Below, piece after piece: positions 54,997 to 63,768 of a stretch of DNA of 64,000 bases (the stretch's first letter is position 1; each line of letters opens with the position of its first letter). This DNA comes from Pseudomonas defluvii (GTDB lineage: Bacteria; Pseudomonadota; Gammaproteobacteria; Pseudomonadales; Pseudomonadaceae). A program made the position numbers and the translations under genes. Under the pieces are notes generated by a model. It did not search any database. It was not told the DNA's origin and saw only the letters and a program-made list of their open reading frames with translations. Where the stretch lies: positions 59,294 through 123,293 of the forward strand of contig NZ_MBPN01000001.1 of the NCBI RefSeq assembly GCF_001695625.1, in the 5' to 3' direction.

Positions 54997-56373
54997 TTAG
55001 AGAGCTTGGGTGAGGCGACTAAGCAGCGATACGCACTGCTTGGTTTTGTTCAGTATCGTCACGGTCTGCTGTGCCAGAAGCTCTCCATCCAGTGGAAGCG
55101 CCAAATGCAGATCGCCCACACCGCTCACCCGATCATCGAATCCGTTGCAGGCTTCATCTTCGAGCGAGCTGTACTCACCATGAATCGTCACAACCAGCGT
55201 CTCGAACACACCTACCCCTTCCTCCGCTGAACCCTGAAGGTCGTGCTCACTGATTGCTCGACTGCCCTCTACTGCGTACCGATGGCAAAGCTCAAATGCT
55301 TCCTTGATCACTTCCAGAACAGGCTTGAACGGGCTGCCTGCGTTGATCGAATCCTGAACCTGTTCAATCAACTCTTGAATTTCGACTGGGTGGTTGGAGT
55401 CCTGCTCATGCGTCAAGGTGAAATGGGTGCGTCGAGTCAGGTTGTCCAATTCTTTCAACTGATACGCGACCCCCTCGATGTAGTCTTCATCGCGGTCGTC
55501 ACCTTCGATCCCCATGGGCCATGCTTCAAAGGGGAATTGATCCTCTGGTGTCTCCAGCAGGTAAGCGGTCAATTCTTCGGGGGAGGAGTTCTGAATGCGT
55601 TCTTTGATCGCACCATATGCGTCCGCTAACCCATGATTGTCGTAGCTGTAAACGCCCATGAAGCTGGATGGCGTGTGGAAATGAACAAGGTACGTGGACA
55701 TGGCGTCCAGTGCTTTGAAAAGGAAGACTGCTACCTCACGGAATTCCTCGCAGTCCTCTGCTGGCAAGGTCAACTCGTACCGGTTGAAATACTTGGCACT
55801 GATAATGAACTTCGCCCCCTGAACGCCGAGGTAGAGCCAATCCTTTACATCCGGGCAATCGGCAGTAGCCAGATCAACAAGGCTTTGCTCGACCTTCTGT
55901 ATGAGGTGGTAGGCACAGTTGGGGCCGAGGGCGACCAAGTCCTCTACCGACTCAGCAGTGAAGAGTCCTGCTTCGATGCACGCCAGCGTGGTTTGCGCTG
56001 CGGGTTGGAGTTCGTACGCTGGGGTTCCAATGAGCTTGGTACGTCGCTTGACTCCAGGAATCAGCCCGACCTTTGAGAACCCAATTCGGGATTCAATGGC
56101 CCCGATCACCTCGTTGGTGACCAGGTGCAAGCCATAGTCGTTTGGATAGGCGTTGAGCCAATCCAACTCCTTGTCACTGATCAGGCCGCCTTCGTGCGCA
56201 TCAAGACAGAAGGCAGCATGGCTCTTGCGATCTACAAGGTGGCTGTATTCGCCAAAAGCGCGGCTATGGGCCTCCCGCATGGCCGTGGTGACCTGCGGGA
56301 GAGCCAGAGGGCTCAGCGCGGAACTTGGGAATTGATAGTTCCGGGAGAAGCTGGAGAGTTCAAGAGCGCCCAT
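54997..56373 (-). CDS. PRTRC system protein F
   Basis: 458 aa from ATG 56373 after GAGGCGGCT; longer starts lack ribosome-binding sites. N-terminal ALSPLALPQVTTAMREAH and a large soluble, acidic body; identified mainly by its place between PRTRC C and PRTRC B and by its size. Function unknown. Confidence 0.72.
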   Translation of the reverse strand: MGALELSSFSRNYQFPSSALSPLALPQVTTAMREAHSRAFGEYSHLVDRKSHAAFCLDAHEGGLISDKELDWLNAYPNDYGLHLVTNEVIGAIESRIGFSKVGLIPGVKRRTKLIGTPAYELQPAAQTTLACIEAGLFTAESVEDLVALGPNCAYHLIQKVEQSLVDLATADCPDVKDWLYLGVQGAKFIISAKYFNRYELTLPAEDCEEFREVAVFLFKALDAMSTYLVHFHTPSSFMGVYSYDNHGLADAYGAIKERIQNSSPEELTAYLLETPEDQFPFEAWPMGIEGDDRDEDYIEGVAYQLKELDNLTRRTHFTLTHEQDSNHPVEIQELIEQVQDSINAGSPFKPVLEVIKEAFELCHRYAVEGSRAISEHDLQGSAEEGVGVFETLVVTIHGEYSSLEDEACNGFDDRVSGVGDLHLALPLDGELLAQQTVTILNKTKQCVSLLSRLTQAL

Positions 56374-56478
56374 AGCCGCCTCAACTGTTCGTTGGATAGA
56401 TCGTGGTCGGGGTTGGTCGGGACGGAGCGAGCGGAGGAATCTCCGTCCGCCCACGCCATGAGGGTGGAGAGGGCGTCC

Positions 56479-56691
56479 TTAACCCTTGTCTCCGAAGCTG
56501 GCTTCACGGAATTCATAGACATAGCGGTCGCCCTCAGAGATAGGTTCAACAATCTTGGCGCCTACCAGTCGTGGGAACTGGCGGCTGTAGTGCTTCAGCA
56601 CGTCGCTCGGCTCCATGCTCGGATCGGGATCGTCCAAGTCGCGCCCGGCATAACGGAACACTCGGTCCAGGGTGACGATTGCGATGCTCAT
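56479..56691 (-). CDS. PRTRC system protein C
   Basis: 70 aa, MSIAIVTLDRVFRYAGRDL start and DPDPSMEPSDVLKHYSRQFP, as in PRTRC protein C, a ubiquitin-like-sized protein that ends KG. The GDKG end is of interest next to an E1-like ThiF, since E1 substrates end in Gly. That last point is inference. Confidence 0.82.
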   Translation of the reverse strand: MSIAIVTLDRVFRYAGRDLDDPDPSMEPSDVLKHYSRQFPRLVGAKIVEPISEGDRYVYEFREASFGDKG

Positions 56692-56702
56692 CGTGTCGCT
56701 CC

Positions 56703-57197
56703 TCAGAAACGTTCAGCGAGATTGGCGAAGGGGGCGGGAGCCGCCGCTTGGGACGGAGCAGGGGAGGTGGACGGCTTGGTTGCCGGCTCAGAGCCACTCT
56801 CCAGATCGGAATCGTCGCTGTCGTCCTCTGCTGCAGCGCTGTTCCCTTTCGCGGCGGTGGGTGCGCTAGGAGCAGGCTTCGCTGCTTGCACTGCCGCCTC
56901 GCTCAGCTTGCGGATTTCGTCCAGGGCGGACATGCCGTGGTTCACTACTTCCGCATGACTGCGGACACGCTCGAACAGCGCGGTTTCCACTTCTTCCGGG
57001 GTGCCCGACAGCATCATCGGCTTGGCGATGGCTGCGCGCAGTTTGATCTCGGCTTCGGAAGCCTTTGCAGGGGTGGGGCCGATGTTTGCACTCAGCACCA
57101 CTTTCACACGGCCTCCTTCGAGGCCGGAGACGTCGATGTTGATGCGTTTGTTGCTGTCGGTCAGCGCCTGGCTGATAGCGGTGAAGAAGGTGTTCAT
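56703..57197 (-). CDS. PRTRC system protein E
   Basis: 164 aa. INIDVSGLEGGRVKVVLSAN near 19-38 and KPMMLSGTPEEVE match PRTRC protein E. An Ala/Pro/Ser-rich C-terminal tail ends in FANLAERF. Preceded by a class-B element at 57246-57257. Confidence 0.8.
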   Translation of the reverse strand: MNTFFTAISQALTDSNKRINIDVSGLEGGRVKVVLSANIGPTPAKASEAEIKLRAAIAKPMMLSGTPEEVETALFERVRSHAEVVNHGMSALDEIRKLSEAAVQAAKPAPSAPTAAKGNSAAAEDDSDDSDLESGSEPATKPSTSPAPSQAAAPAPFANLAERF

Positions 57198-57230
57198 TTG
57201 GGCGGCTCCTTGGTTTCGATGAGGTTATTG

Positions 57231-59063
57231 TTAGGCCGAGCGACGTGTGCCAGAACCGGCCTGAACAGAAATCTCAAATGCTTCGGGGAGATACCCGGCC
57301 CAAGAGAATTCTTTGAATTCCAGTACCGCTTTGATCAGGGTGTCTGTTTTCTCGGTCGAGAGCTTGACGAAAGCCTTGTCGCCGTGGACCTCGTTGTACT
57401 TCGCCTCGAATCCCGAGCGCTTGCAGTCCGCGATAATTCCCGCTTTCACCAGAGATTTGAGGTAGTTCTCGCTCATCTGGAAATGTTCAACCGGCTGCAT
57501 GCCTTCATGTTTGATGTAGGCAATCGACTGACTACCCGGCAGCGACTTCTCGAAAGAGTCGGCGCTATCGTTACGGAAGGTGGTGCAGGAGGCGAGATTG
57601 GTCAGCAGCTCCAGCAGCTCTGATTCCTCCAGCTTGGCCAGTTCTACCTCCACATTGCAGCGGCTGCTGTCCAGCATGGCTTCAGGCATGCCCAGCTTCT
57701 TCTTGATCCGGTTGGCCAGCTCGTGAGGCAAGCTGCTGCGCATCTCCAGGTACATGCTGACGACGGCGATGGCCAAGGCGAGTCTGCGATTGCCTTGAAC
57801 TGCCTTGGAACCCATTTGGCCATAGAGGTTGAATGCCTCACGGCGAATGGACTTTTTCAACGCCTGCGGTTGCGCAGGCTTGTCCTTGCTCTTGCCCGCA
57901 GCTTGTTTCGATGCCGGAGTGGTGGCCGAGGCAGTTTTAGACAGCGGTTCAGTCGAGCGATTGTTGGCCGGCTCATGGGTGTTTTGCTGCCCAGCCGCTT
58001 CTGCGAGTGCGGCCTTGTAGGCTTCACGCATGTCCTTGTTGCAGTTACGGTCGAAGCAGTAGCCCCCCGCTACGGTCCCTTCGTGACCCGCTGTGGTACT
58101 CACGACGGCCCCATAGTTGGAGCAGGACAGGCAGGCTGTGATCTGGCTATCACCAACGCCATTCGGCCCTTTCGCTTCCAGTTGGACATAGCCGTCCTTT
58201 GGCAGTGTCAGGTCGGTATGCACTACCCCGAACTCGTCGCGGGCCTCGATGAGCTTGACTTCGATCAGTTGGCTAGTTTTTTGGTTCCAGCAGGTGGCGT
58301 TCTGGCATTTGGCACCGGCTACTGAGGTATCGAACAGGTCCACGTAAGCAGCCGAGTTGTGGCGGCATGACGCGCAGTCCTTGGTATCGAAGCGAGCGGA
58401 CGAGATATCGCGGGCAATCGTAAAGAGACGGTCCTGGGTGTCTTTAACCGTCAGGTTTTGATCGATGATCTTGGCCAGGATGGGCGCCTGCTCGCTTTCC
58501 ACCAGACGGCACAGCAATTCAGCGTGGCCGATCTTAATTTGACCTTGCAGCAGAGCATCGCGGACTTCCGGGCAGGCGCGGGAAAGCATGATCCGACTAT
58601 CGAGGCGGGTACGGGACCAGCCAAGCAGCTTCATCACCTCCGCGTGATCGTTGCCACAGTCAGCCAGAACAACAACGGCATGCTGTGCTTCTTCAATCGG
58701 GGTCAAATCCGCACGTTGCATGTTCTCGATGGCCGCGATGATCCGTGCTTGAGCCTCAGTGAGGTCACGGATGATCGCTGGGATTGTCAGGAGTTCCAGA
58801 TCGACGGAAGCCTGCCAGCGGGTGTTGCCTGCGACTACCTCATAGTCGAACTCGGGCTCATCAACCGGGCGGATGATGATCGGCTGCTGTACCCCATGCT
58901 GACGGATGCTCTCTTTGATCTGAGAGTAGAGAGCGGTGTTCCGGCCCTTACGGGGATCGACTGTAGGGTTGCGGCGAATGCGGGCAACAGCTACATGCTG
59001 CATATCGGCCTGTTCTGCGGAGGCTGCGTCTTGGGTGGGGATGTGCTGAATCACGGCGGTCAT
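57231..59063 (-). CDS. PRTRC system ParB-family protein
   Basis: 610 aa. ParB/Srx domain with YEVVAGNTRWQASVDL (GERRxRA replaced by GNTRWQA) and ENMQRADLTPIEEA near 115-130. A middle Cys-rich region (CASCRH, CQNATCW, CLSC, CFDRNCNKD) probably binds zinc. The C-terminus AGSGTRRSA is encoded by the class-B element of the next gene. Third ParB-type protein of the window. Confidence 0.88.
   Translation of the reverse strand: MTAVIQHIPTQDAASAEQADMQHVAVARIRRNPTVDPRKGRNTALYSQIKESIRQHGVQQPIIIRPVDEPEFDYEVVAGNTRWQASVDLELLTIPAIIRDLTEAQARIIAAIENMQRADLTPIEEAQHAVVVLADCGNDHAEVMKLLGWSRTRLDSRIMLSRACPEVRDALLQGQIKIGHAELLCRLVESEQAPILAKIIDQNLTVKDTQDRLFTIARDISSARFDTKDCASCRHNSAAYVDLFDTSVAGAKCQNATCWNQKTSQLIEVKLIEARDEFGVVHTDLTLPKDGYVQLEAKGPNGVGDSQITACLSCSNYGAVVSTTAGHEGTVAGGYCFDRNCNKDMREAYKAALAEAAGQQNTHEPANNRSTEPLSKTASATTPASKQAAGKSKDKPAQPQALKKSIRREAFNLYGQMGSKAVQGNRRLALAIAVVSMYLEMRSSLPHELANRIKKKLGMPEAMLDSSRCNVEVELAKLEESELLELLTNLASCTTFRNDSADSFEKSLPGSQSIAYIKHEGMQPVEHFQMSENYLKSLVKAGIIADCKRSGFEAKYNEVHGDKAFVKLSTEKTDTLIKAVLEFKEFSWAGYLPEAFEISVQAGSGTRRSA
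57246..57257 (-). promoter_or_regulatory. Class-B element upstream of PRTRC protein E
   Basis: Minus strand GGTTCTGGCACA, 48 bp before the protein E start, inside the last codons of the ParB gene (encodes GSGT). Confidence 0.6.
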
Positions 59064-59113
59064 GGTGAGTGCCTCTGTGTGTTTGCGATGGGCAAACTTT
59101 CAGGGGTATCGGT

Positions 59114-59125
59114 GTGTGGCAGAAC
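59114..59125 (-). promoter_or_regulatory. Class-B element upstream of PRTRC ParB
   Basis: Minus strand GGTTCTGCCACA, one mismatch to the set, 50 bp upstream of the ParB start. Confidence 0.6.
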
Positions 59126-59210
59126 CGGGCCGCAATTATTTTCCGCAGGGCAGGGCCTAGCGGCTTGGGCTTTGATGTCCCCGCTTCCAAACCGATATGG
59201 AGGGTTGAAC

Positions 59211-59987
59211 TTATCGGCGGCTGGATGGATTCCGTTGCATGAACTCGGGAAGGGTGACGCCTGAGAACGCTTCCTCATCGAGGAGCGGGAAATCGTCTAT
59301 TCGCTTCCGGATGTGCTCGCCCCAACGATTTATCGCGGCCATCTGCTTTGGAGTGAGCATCCAGAAACGGTGGAGGTGCGTTTGCATCTGCTCCAGGAAC
59401 TCGCGTCGATCCTTATTCGTGTGCTGAACCGCCTCCACAAGCCAGTGGTTGAGGCCAATGCAGCGTTTGACGTTGATTGGGCTCAGGACCGATTTGTTGG
59501 CCGCCGCGTTACGCATAGCGCCGCCGATCTGCTTGCGGAGATCATCTTCGATCTCTCCGCTTTGTTTGTACTCGTCGTGAGCCAGCTTCAACACCTTCGA
59601 TACAGCGAACTTGAAGCCGTTCATTGCTTCACATCGGAGGCGAACGTATTGCACTACCTCGTCTATGGGCGGGAGAGGAGGGCGTTGTGGGCTAGAGGTT
59701 GGTGAACTTCCAGCCCCTATCTCTGGAGCTGGACTTGCCGGTGTTGGGGCCGATTCGTTGTGCTGCGCTGGTTCGTCAGCCACAACCAGTAGGGCCAGGC
59801 GCGATACATCAAGCAGCCGCTCTTCCGGCTGCCCCAGATGCTTCTTAGCGCAGCTGGGGCCAGCGAAAGCTTCGGTACCGACCTCATCGGTGATGACGAT
59901 GCCCTTTTCACTGTGCAATGGCCGACGACAAAAAGTGCAAATGGCCAGGGGAGGGAGGAAGTCTCTACGCAAATAGCTCCAAGTCAT
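59211..59987 (-). CDS. Zinc-finger-containing hypothetical protein
   Basis: 258 aa. N-terminal treble-clef-like finger CTFCRRPL ... GPSCAKKHL (residues about 17-50), a Pro/Ser/Ala linker (about 75-110), then a helical domain (about 112-235). GGAGGGAATCGAG precedes the ATG. Lies between the PRTRC cassette and unknown genes. Family unknown. Confidence 0.7.
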   Translation of the reverse strand: MTWSYLRRDFLPPLAICTFCRRPLHSEKGIVITDEVGTEAFAGPSCAKKHLGQPEERLLDVSRLALLVVADEPAQHNESAPTPASPAPEIGAGSSPTSSPQRPPLPPIDEVVQYVRLRCEAMNGFKFAVSKVLKLAHDEYKQSGEIEDDLRKQIGGAMRNAAANKSVLSPINVKRCIGLNHWLVEAVQHTNKDRREFLEQMQTHLHRFWMLTPKQMAAINRWGEHIRKRIDDFPLLDEEAFSGVTLPEFMQRNPSSRR

Positions 59988-60008
59988 CTCGATTCCCTCC
60001 CGTTTAGG

Positions 60009-60473
60009 TCAGCGCTGCATTTTGAGCAAGACGGTCCATTTGCCGTCTATGACCATTGGCTTGGTCTTGTTGGGCTGCAGCCGAACAGTGTCAGACAAGG
60101 CGGTGTTCGTCAGCTTGACCTCCTGATTGGTCCCGCACTTGAGTTTTGCGCCGTCATTGATGGCGCTGAGAGCGGAAACCATCCCCAACACCTCGATCGG
60201 CTGTTCAGTTCCTTCGATCGGAAGCGAACGCAGCTTCAGCACCAGTCCCGTCTTGTATTCACCATCACGGCAGATTTCGCGCTTCGTCGCCGGGTCGACA
60301 AATGCAGCGTGGTAGCGATGAGAATCACGGATGTCCAGCTCGTGAGCTTGGCCGTCGAACGGCACAATGAACACCTCCGGCTCATTGGTACCCACGATGA
60401 CAGAGACTTGAGCTTGGCTTGCCTCGGCACTGCCAGCAATTACAAGAAGCAAGGGGAGAAGTCGCTTGATCAC
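60009..60473 (-). CDS. Exported protein, 154 aa
   Basis: 154 aa from GTG 60473 (GAGGACCTCA upstream; a GTG 12 bp earlier is possible). Signal peptide MIKRLLPLLLVIAGSAEASQA, then a beta-rich periplasmic domain with two Cys (CRDG, KCGTN). Unknown function. Operon with the next two genes. Confidence 0.68.
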   Translation of the reverse strand: MIKRLLPLLLVIAGSAEASQAQVSVIVGTNEPEVFIVPFDGQAHELDIRDSHRYHAAFVDPATKREICRDGEYKTGLVLKLRSLPIEGTEQPIEVLGMVSALSAINDGAKLKCGTNQEVKLTNTALSDTVRLQPNKTKPMVIDGKWTVLLKMQR

Positions 60474-60481
60474 TGAGGTCC

Positions 60482-60844
60482 TCACAGTTTTTCAGCAAAG
60501 GTGCGGGTGATGAGACGCCAGGCCGCTTGTTCCATGAACGAGTCATGGTCCAGCTGGTCTTTGGGGGTTGCTTTCAGGTCTTCGGCTGAGACCACCAATA
60601 CTTCCACCTGGGCAGGTCCCCAGCTGGTAATTGGTGCCAACCCATAGCCATCCTTCAGGATGTTGTAGAGGAATTCCTCCTTGCCTACCGGGTACTCGAT
60701 GCGGATGAAGCTTGGGTGCAAACTCTCGTAGTAGCCCAGGATGTACTCCAGAAGCTCATTGGCAGTCAGTTTGCTGAACGGGCAAGCCAGTGCTTTACCT
60801 TCAAATTGCAGAACCGACTTTGTCGCCGCAGCGAGTTGGGTCAT
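60482..60844 (-). CDS. Hypothetical protein, 120 aa
   Basis: 120 aa, cytoplasmic, mixed alpha/beta. The start overlaps the lipoprotein stop (ATGA). No family recognised. Confidence 0.68.
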   Translation of the reverse strand: MTQLAAATKSVLQFEGKALACPFSKLTANELLEYILGYYESLHPSFIRIEYPVGKEEFLYNILKDGYGLAPITSWGPAQVEVLVVSAEDLKATPKDQLDHDSFMEQAAWRLITRTFAEKL

Positions 60845-61476
60845 AGGGCCTCCGCAGACACAGTCACCCGAATCGGATCAACTGTCCCGAAGTCATACCG
60901 AACGACCTCACCACTCTCGCCGGCAAACCGAATATTCAAGCGATCCAACCGGATCAGTGGATTGGTGCTGCTGTTCAGGTCAGCCTGCGGTACGTACATC
61001 CGATCCACCCCGAGGCAGAAGCTGATCGTGTTGTCCGAGATCTGAGGGCTTGCAGCACGGATGAAGAATCCTTCGGGGTAATGGAAAAGTTCGCCTGTTT
61101 TCACCAGCCCATTTGTGTCGACACCCAGCAGCCAAGACCGCTCCTTCTGAAAGTCTTTCATGACTACCTGATGCCCATTGTTCGAAGGCAGAACGAAGTC
61201 CAGGTCCTGACCGTGGCTCGAATCCGAGCCGCTATGGAGATTCACTTTCAGCCGGAAGCCAGTCATTTGCTTCAGCCCGGTCGGTTGATACGGCTCCCCA
61301 TCCCGCCAAAATTTGGGGCACTGATCCGAAGGACCATCAGTACGCTCGACAACCTGGACAGTCCCGGAGTGAGCCTTCGATTCGTAACTGTAGGAGGTCT
61401 CTTGCAACTCCTTGTTAGCGCAACCCGACAAGGCTACGGCCAGAGCAGCGAGAGGAACGAGCGTGATGATTCGCAT
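60841..61476 (-). CDS. Lipoprotein, 211 aa
   Basis: 211 aa from ATG 61476 (GAAAAGGACCACT). Lipobox LSGC (Cys18, MRIITLVPLAALAVALSGC). Beta-rich mature domain, unknown. First gene of a three-gene operon. Confidence 0.7.
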   Translation of the reverse strand: MRIITLVPLAALAVALSGCANKELQETSYSYESKAHSGTVQVVERTDGPSDQCPKFWRDGEPYQPTGLKQMTGFRLKVNLHSGSDSSHGQDLDFVLPSNNGHQVVMKDFQKERSWLLGVDTNGLVKTGELFHYPEGFFIRAASPQISDNTISFCLGVDRMYVPQADLNSSTNPLIRLDRLNIRFAGESGEVVRYDFGTVDPIRVTVSAEAL

Positions 61477-61664
61477 AGTGGTCCTTTTCGAGTGCCAGGG
61501 CGGAATTGCCCGCTCCTGGATTGTTGGTTTCCGAAACCAGAACGATTTTAACGATCCAGCATATGGATTCACGCCAAAACGCGGGCTTGAAATCCAGGCT
61601 TGCTGATTGGCTTGAATGCGGCTGACGGGCTGTCAGAGTCGGAGTTTTCCGTAGAGGAGGGGAC

Positions 61665-61943
61665 ATGAGCACTCCGCAAGAAATGGCCTGGCTCACGACG
61701 ATTTCTGTGCCCACGGTGCAAGCTGGAGAGAAGTATGTGCGCCTTACAGGACTACCCGATAACCGTAGGAAGGACGCTTGGAAGACGATCACGAGTAACC
61801 ATCCTGGGTTAGCGGATCTCCTTCGGTCACCTGAGCTAAAGGAAGTCGTCGCGTTCTTCGACGCAGACATTTACGTCGATGCGGAGGTGGTGCCTGCTTT
61901 GCCGGCGGAGCCACTCAAAGGGCGAAAGCAGGCCGTACCCTAA
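61665..61943 (+). CDS. Hypothetical protein, 92 aa
   Basis: 92 aa with a strong ribosome-binding site (GAGGAGGGGAC). Soluble, alpha/beta. Convergent with the 110-aa gene and overlapping its end by 4 bp. Unknown. Confidence 0.6.
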   Translation: MSTPQEMAWLTTISVPTVQAGEKYVRLTGLPDNRRKDAWKTITSNHPGLADLLRSPELKEVVAFFDADIYVDAEVVPALPAEPLKGRKQAVP

Positions 61944-62272
61944 AACGGTCTTGCCAACTCATCCTTGAGCGCGTTGAAGCGAGCTCGACGTTCTTCAGGG
62001 GTCAGTGAAGCCTCCTCCCCATCTTCATTGGGTATGAGATTTCCTATATCGAGCTGAGCTGTAGGCGCGGGAACGTCAGGGAGTGACACCTCTGGAGGAC
62101 TCTCCCCGAATTGCTTCATCAGCAATTGTATCGCGGCATGTAAGTCCTTCTGTCCTTCGAGACTTTGGCAACCTGCGAGTTGATGACAGAGGTTGTCGAT
62201 GGATTGCCTGATTTCATCTGGCGATGGCATCTCACTCTGCAGCCATTGCTGAGCTTGACCTAGAGCGTTCAT
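61940..62272 (-). CDS. Hypothetical acidic protein, 110 aa
   Basis: 110 aa, helical, ends LTPEERRARFNALKDELARPF. The start overlaps the upstream gene by an ATGA. Its partner also ends with a short helix and LARPS, suggesting two related paralogues. Unknown. Confidence 0.65.
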   Translation of the reverse strand: MNALGQAQQWLQSEMPSPDEIRQSIDNLCHQLAGCQSLEGQKDLHAAIQLLMKQFGESPPEVSLPDVPAPTAQLDIGNLIPNEDGEEASLTPEERRARFNALKDELARPF

Positions 62273-62667
62273 TGGGGCGACACCTGGCTGGGCCGGGCAA
62301 GCATTGCTCGGATGTTCTGAATTGCCTTGGCTTTCTCCTCCATGGTCAAAGGTGGAGTTGGTTGAACGTCAGGACAAAGCGGGGACAGATCTATCACCGA
62401 GGCCGTCGTCACGGCCGCTTTGTCGGTTTGGGCACCCTGGTGCTCTTCCGGTGCTTGGTACAGATCGAACATTTCACCGCCAGCGTCCACGTACCCTTCA
62501 ATCAGTGCCTCGAGAGCTGTTCGACCGTCCTGCGGGTCGATCGACTTATCCTTCTGGGTTTTCTTGACCAGCCTCAAATGAGCGTCCTGGATTTCCTCGA
62601 GAGTTCGTGGAGCAGAAAGCCAGGTCTTTGCCCGGCTGGTGAGGGAGTTCTGGCTGTTGTTGGGCAT
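62269..62667 (-). CDS. Hypothetical protein, 132 aa
   Basis: 132 aa from ATG 62667 (CAGGAGGTGAACCAC). Helical; the C-terminal EEKAKAIQNIRAMLARP resembles that of the next gene. Preceded by a class-B element. Unknown. Confidence 0.68.
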   Translation of the reverse strand: MPNNSQNSLTSRAKTWLSAPRTLEEIQDAHLRLVKKTQKDKSIDPQDGRTALEALIEGYVDAGGEMFDLYQAPEEHQGAQTDKAAVTTASVIDLSPLCPDVQPTPPLTMEEKAKAIQNIRAMLARPSQVSPQ

Positions 62668-62714
62668 GTGGTTCACCTCCTGAATTGGTAGGTGGATTCC
62701 CTCATGATGCTGCT

Positions 62715-62726
62715 TGTGCCAGAACC
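62715..62726 (-). promoter_or_regulatory. Class-B element upstream of the 132-aa gene
   Basis: Minus strand GGTTCTGGCACA, 47 bp upstream of the start codon. Confidence 0.65.
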
Positions 62727-62728
62727 CT

Positions 62729-62800
62729 CAAGACAAAGGAAATATAAGGAAAAAGGAAGAATATAGGAGAGACTCGCAAATCCCTTTAGAAACAAGGGGT
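62729..62800. other. AT-rich, purine-rich stretch beside the iterons
   Basis: The plus strand is rich in A and G (AAGGAAATATAAGGAAAAAG and similar), markedly more AT-rich than its surroundings. Such stretches often serve as DNA unwinding elements beside iterons. Confidence 0.5.
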
Positions 62801-62809
62801 TGAGCGAAG

Positions 62810-63768
62810 AATCGTGAGGCAAACCTGCCTAGAATCATGAGCCAATCCTCACTATGCCTGGTCGGCCTCAAGAGAATCGTGGACCAAACCTTCACTGTAT
62901 AGAATCGAATCGTGGAGCAGACCTGACTATGCCATCCCGAAACGTGGAGGAAACCTGAGTAGCCGAGCGGCTTTATCGACCCTAGCCCTGTAGATAAGTA
63001 CCCCATAAAACCCCTGAGTGGAGCAAACCTCAGTACAACCGTGGAGTGAACCTGACTACTGGATAAACCGGTTAGGACGGATTATCCCGGTTGAGCGGAT
63101 CAGGAATCGATCGCTGGAGCAGTGGGGATCGTGGAGTAAACCTCAGTATCTTTCGGTGGGCCCCCACGCTGGGAAATTTATCCGGTTGGTTACTGCATAC
63201 GTGATGCTGCCGAGAAAGAAGGGGAATCGTGGGCGAAACCTGAGTAGTAGGAGCCTTCATTAGCGCAGGGTATCGAGCTACATACCCGGTACTGGACCGT
63301 GGGGTAAGCCTCGGCGCCGCCGGCGGAAGGGGTAAAGGGCATGACTCAAATCGTGGACGAAGGCTGAGTGTATGCCGGAGGCTGACCGGGACCTGAATCA
63401 TGGACGGAAGCTTCGTGCGCACCGTTGGCCAGGCCGCGGGCCCAGATCCAGATCATGGGCGAAGCCTCGGTGCTGGCGGCGGCCGAGATACAGGTCATGG
63501 TCCAGATCGTGGACGAAGCCGCGGTGTACGCCGGGGGCTGGTTGCGGGCCGGGGCCAGAATCATGGACGGAGCCTTCGTGTGCGACGTTGGCCTGGCGCG
63601 GGTCCAGGCCAATATCGTGGGGTGAACCTCAGTGTGTCCCGGGGCTGGCCCGTAAGGCTGACCAAACATCAATCGTGGACTAAACCTCAGTGCTCGATGA
63701 GTCCGGAAGTGATGGTGGATCAAAACCAGGAGTGGGAGAAAGGAGGAATCATGTTCCAAACCTCAATA
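62810..63768 (+). repeat. Array of about 18 iterons, probable oriV
   Basis: Direct repeats of about 22 bp, consensus AATCGTGGA, two variable bases, AAACCTCAGTA. Starts at 62810, 62833, 62875, 62908, 62940, 63013, 63037, 63127, 63225, 63295, 63349, 63396, 63451, 63505, 63559, 63613, 63671, (63711 weak) and 63747. From 63225 to 63613 starts fall roughly every 47-70 bp. The middle copies (63295-63580) drift to GTGGACGAAGCC. Iterons bind the plasmid Rep protein; no rep gene is inside the window. Confidence 0.82.

Noticed and set aside
56313..56522. Possible small gene between PRTRC C and F
   Set aside because: A 70-codon frame overlaps both neighbours, has no clear ribosome-binding site and no recognisable sequence; kept out but not fully excluded.
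62728..63006. 92-codon minus-strand frame over the first iterons
   Set aside because: It translates the repeats themselves and lacks a ribosome-binding site.
63346..63759. Open frames of 100-137 codons on both strands in the iteron array
   Set aside because: Repeats of fixed sequence in high-GC DNA stay open by chance; their products merely reflect the repeat.
62810..63768. CRISPR array
   Set aside because: Repeats are imperfect, spacing varies (23 to about 98 bp), they are not separated by uniform unique spacers, and no cas genes are present. Iterons fit better.
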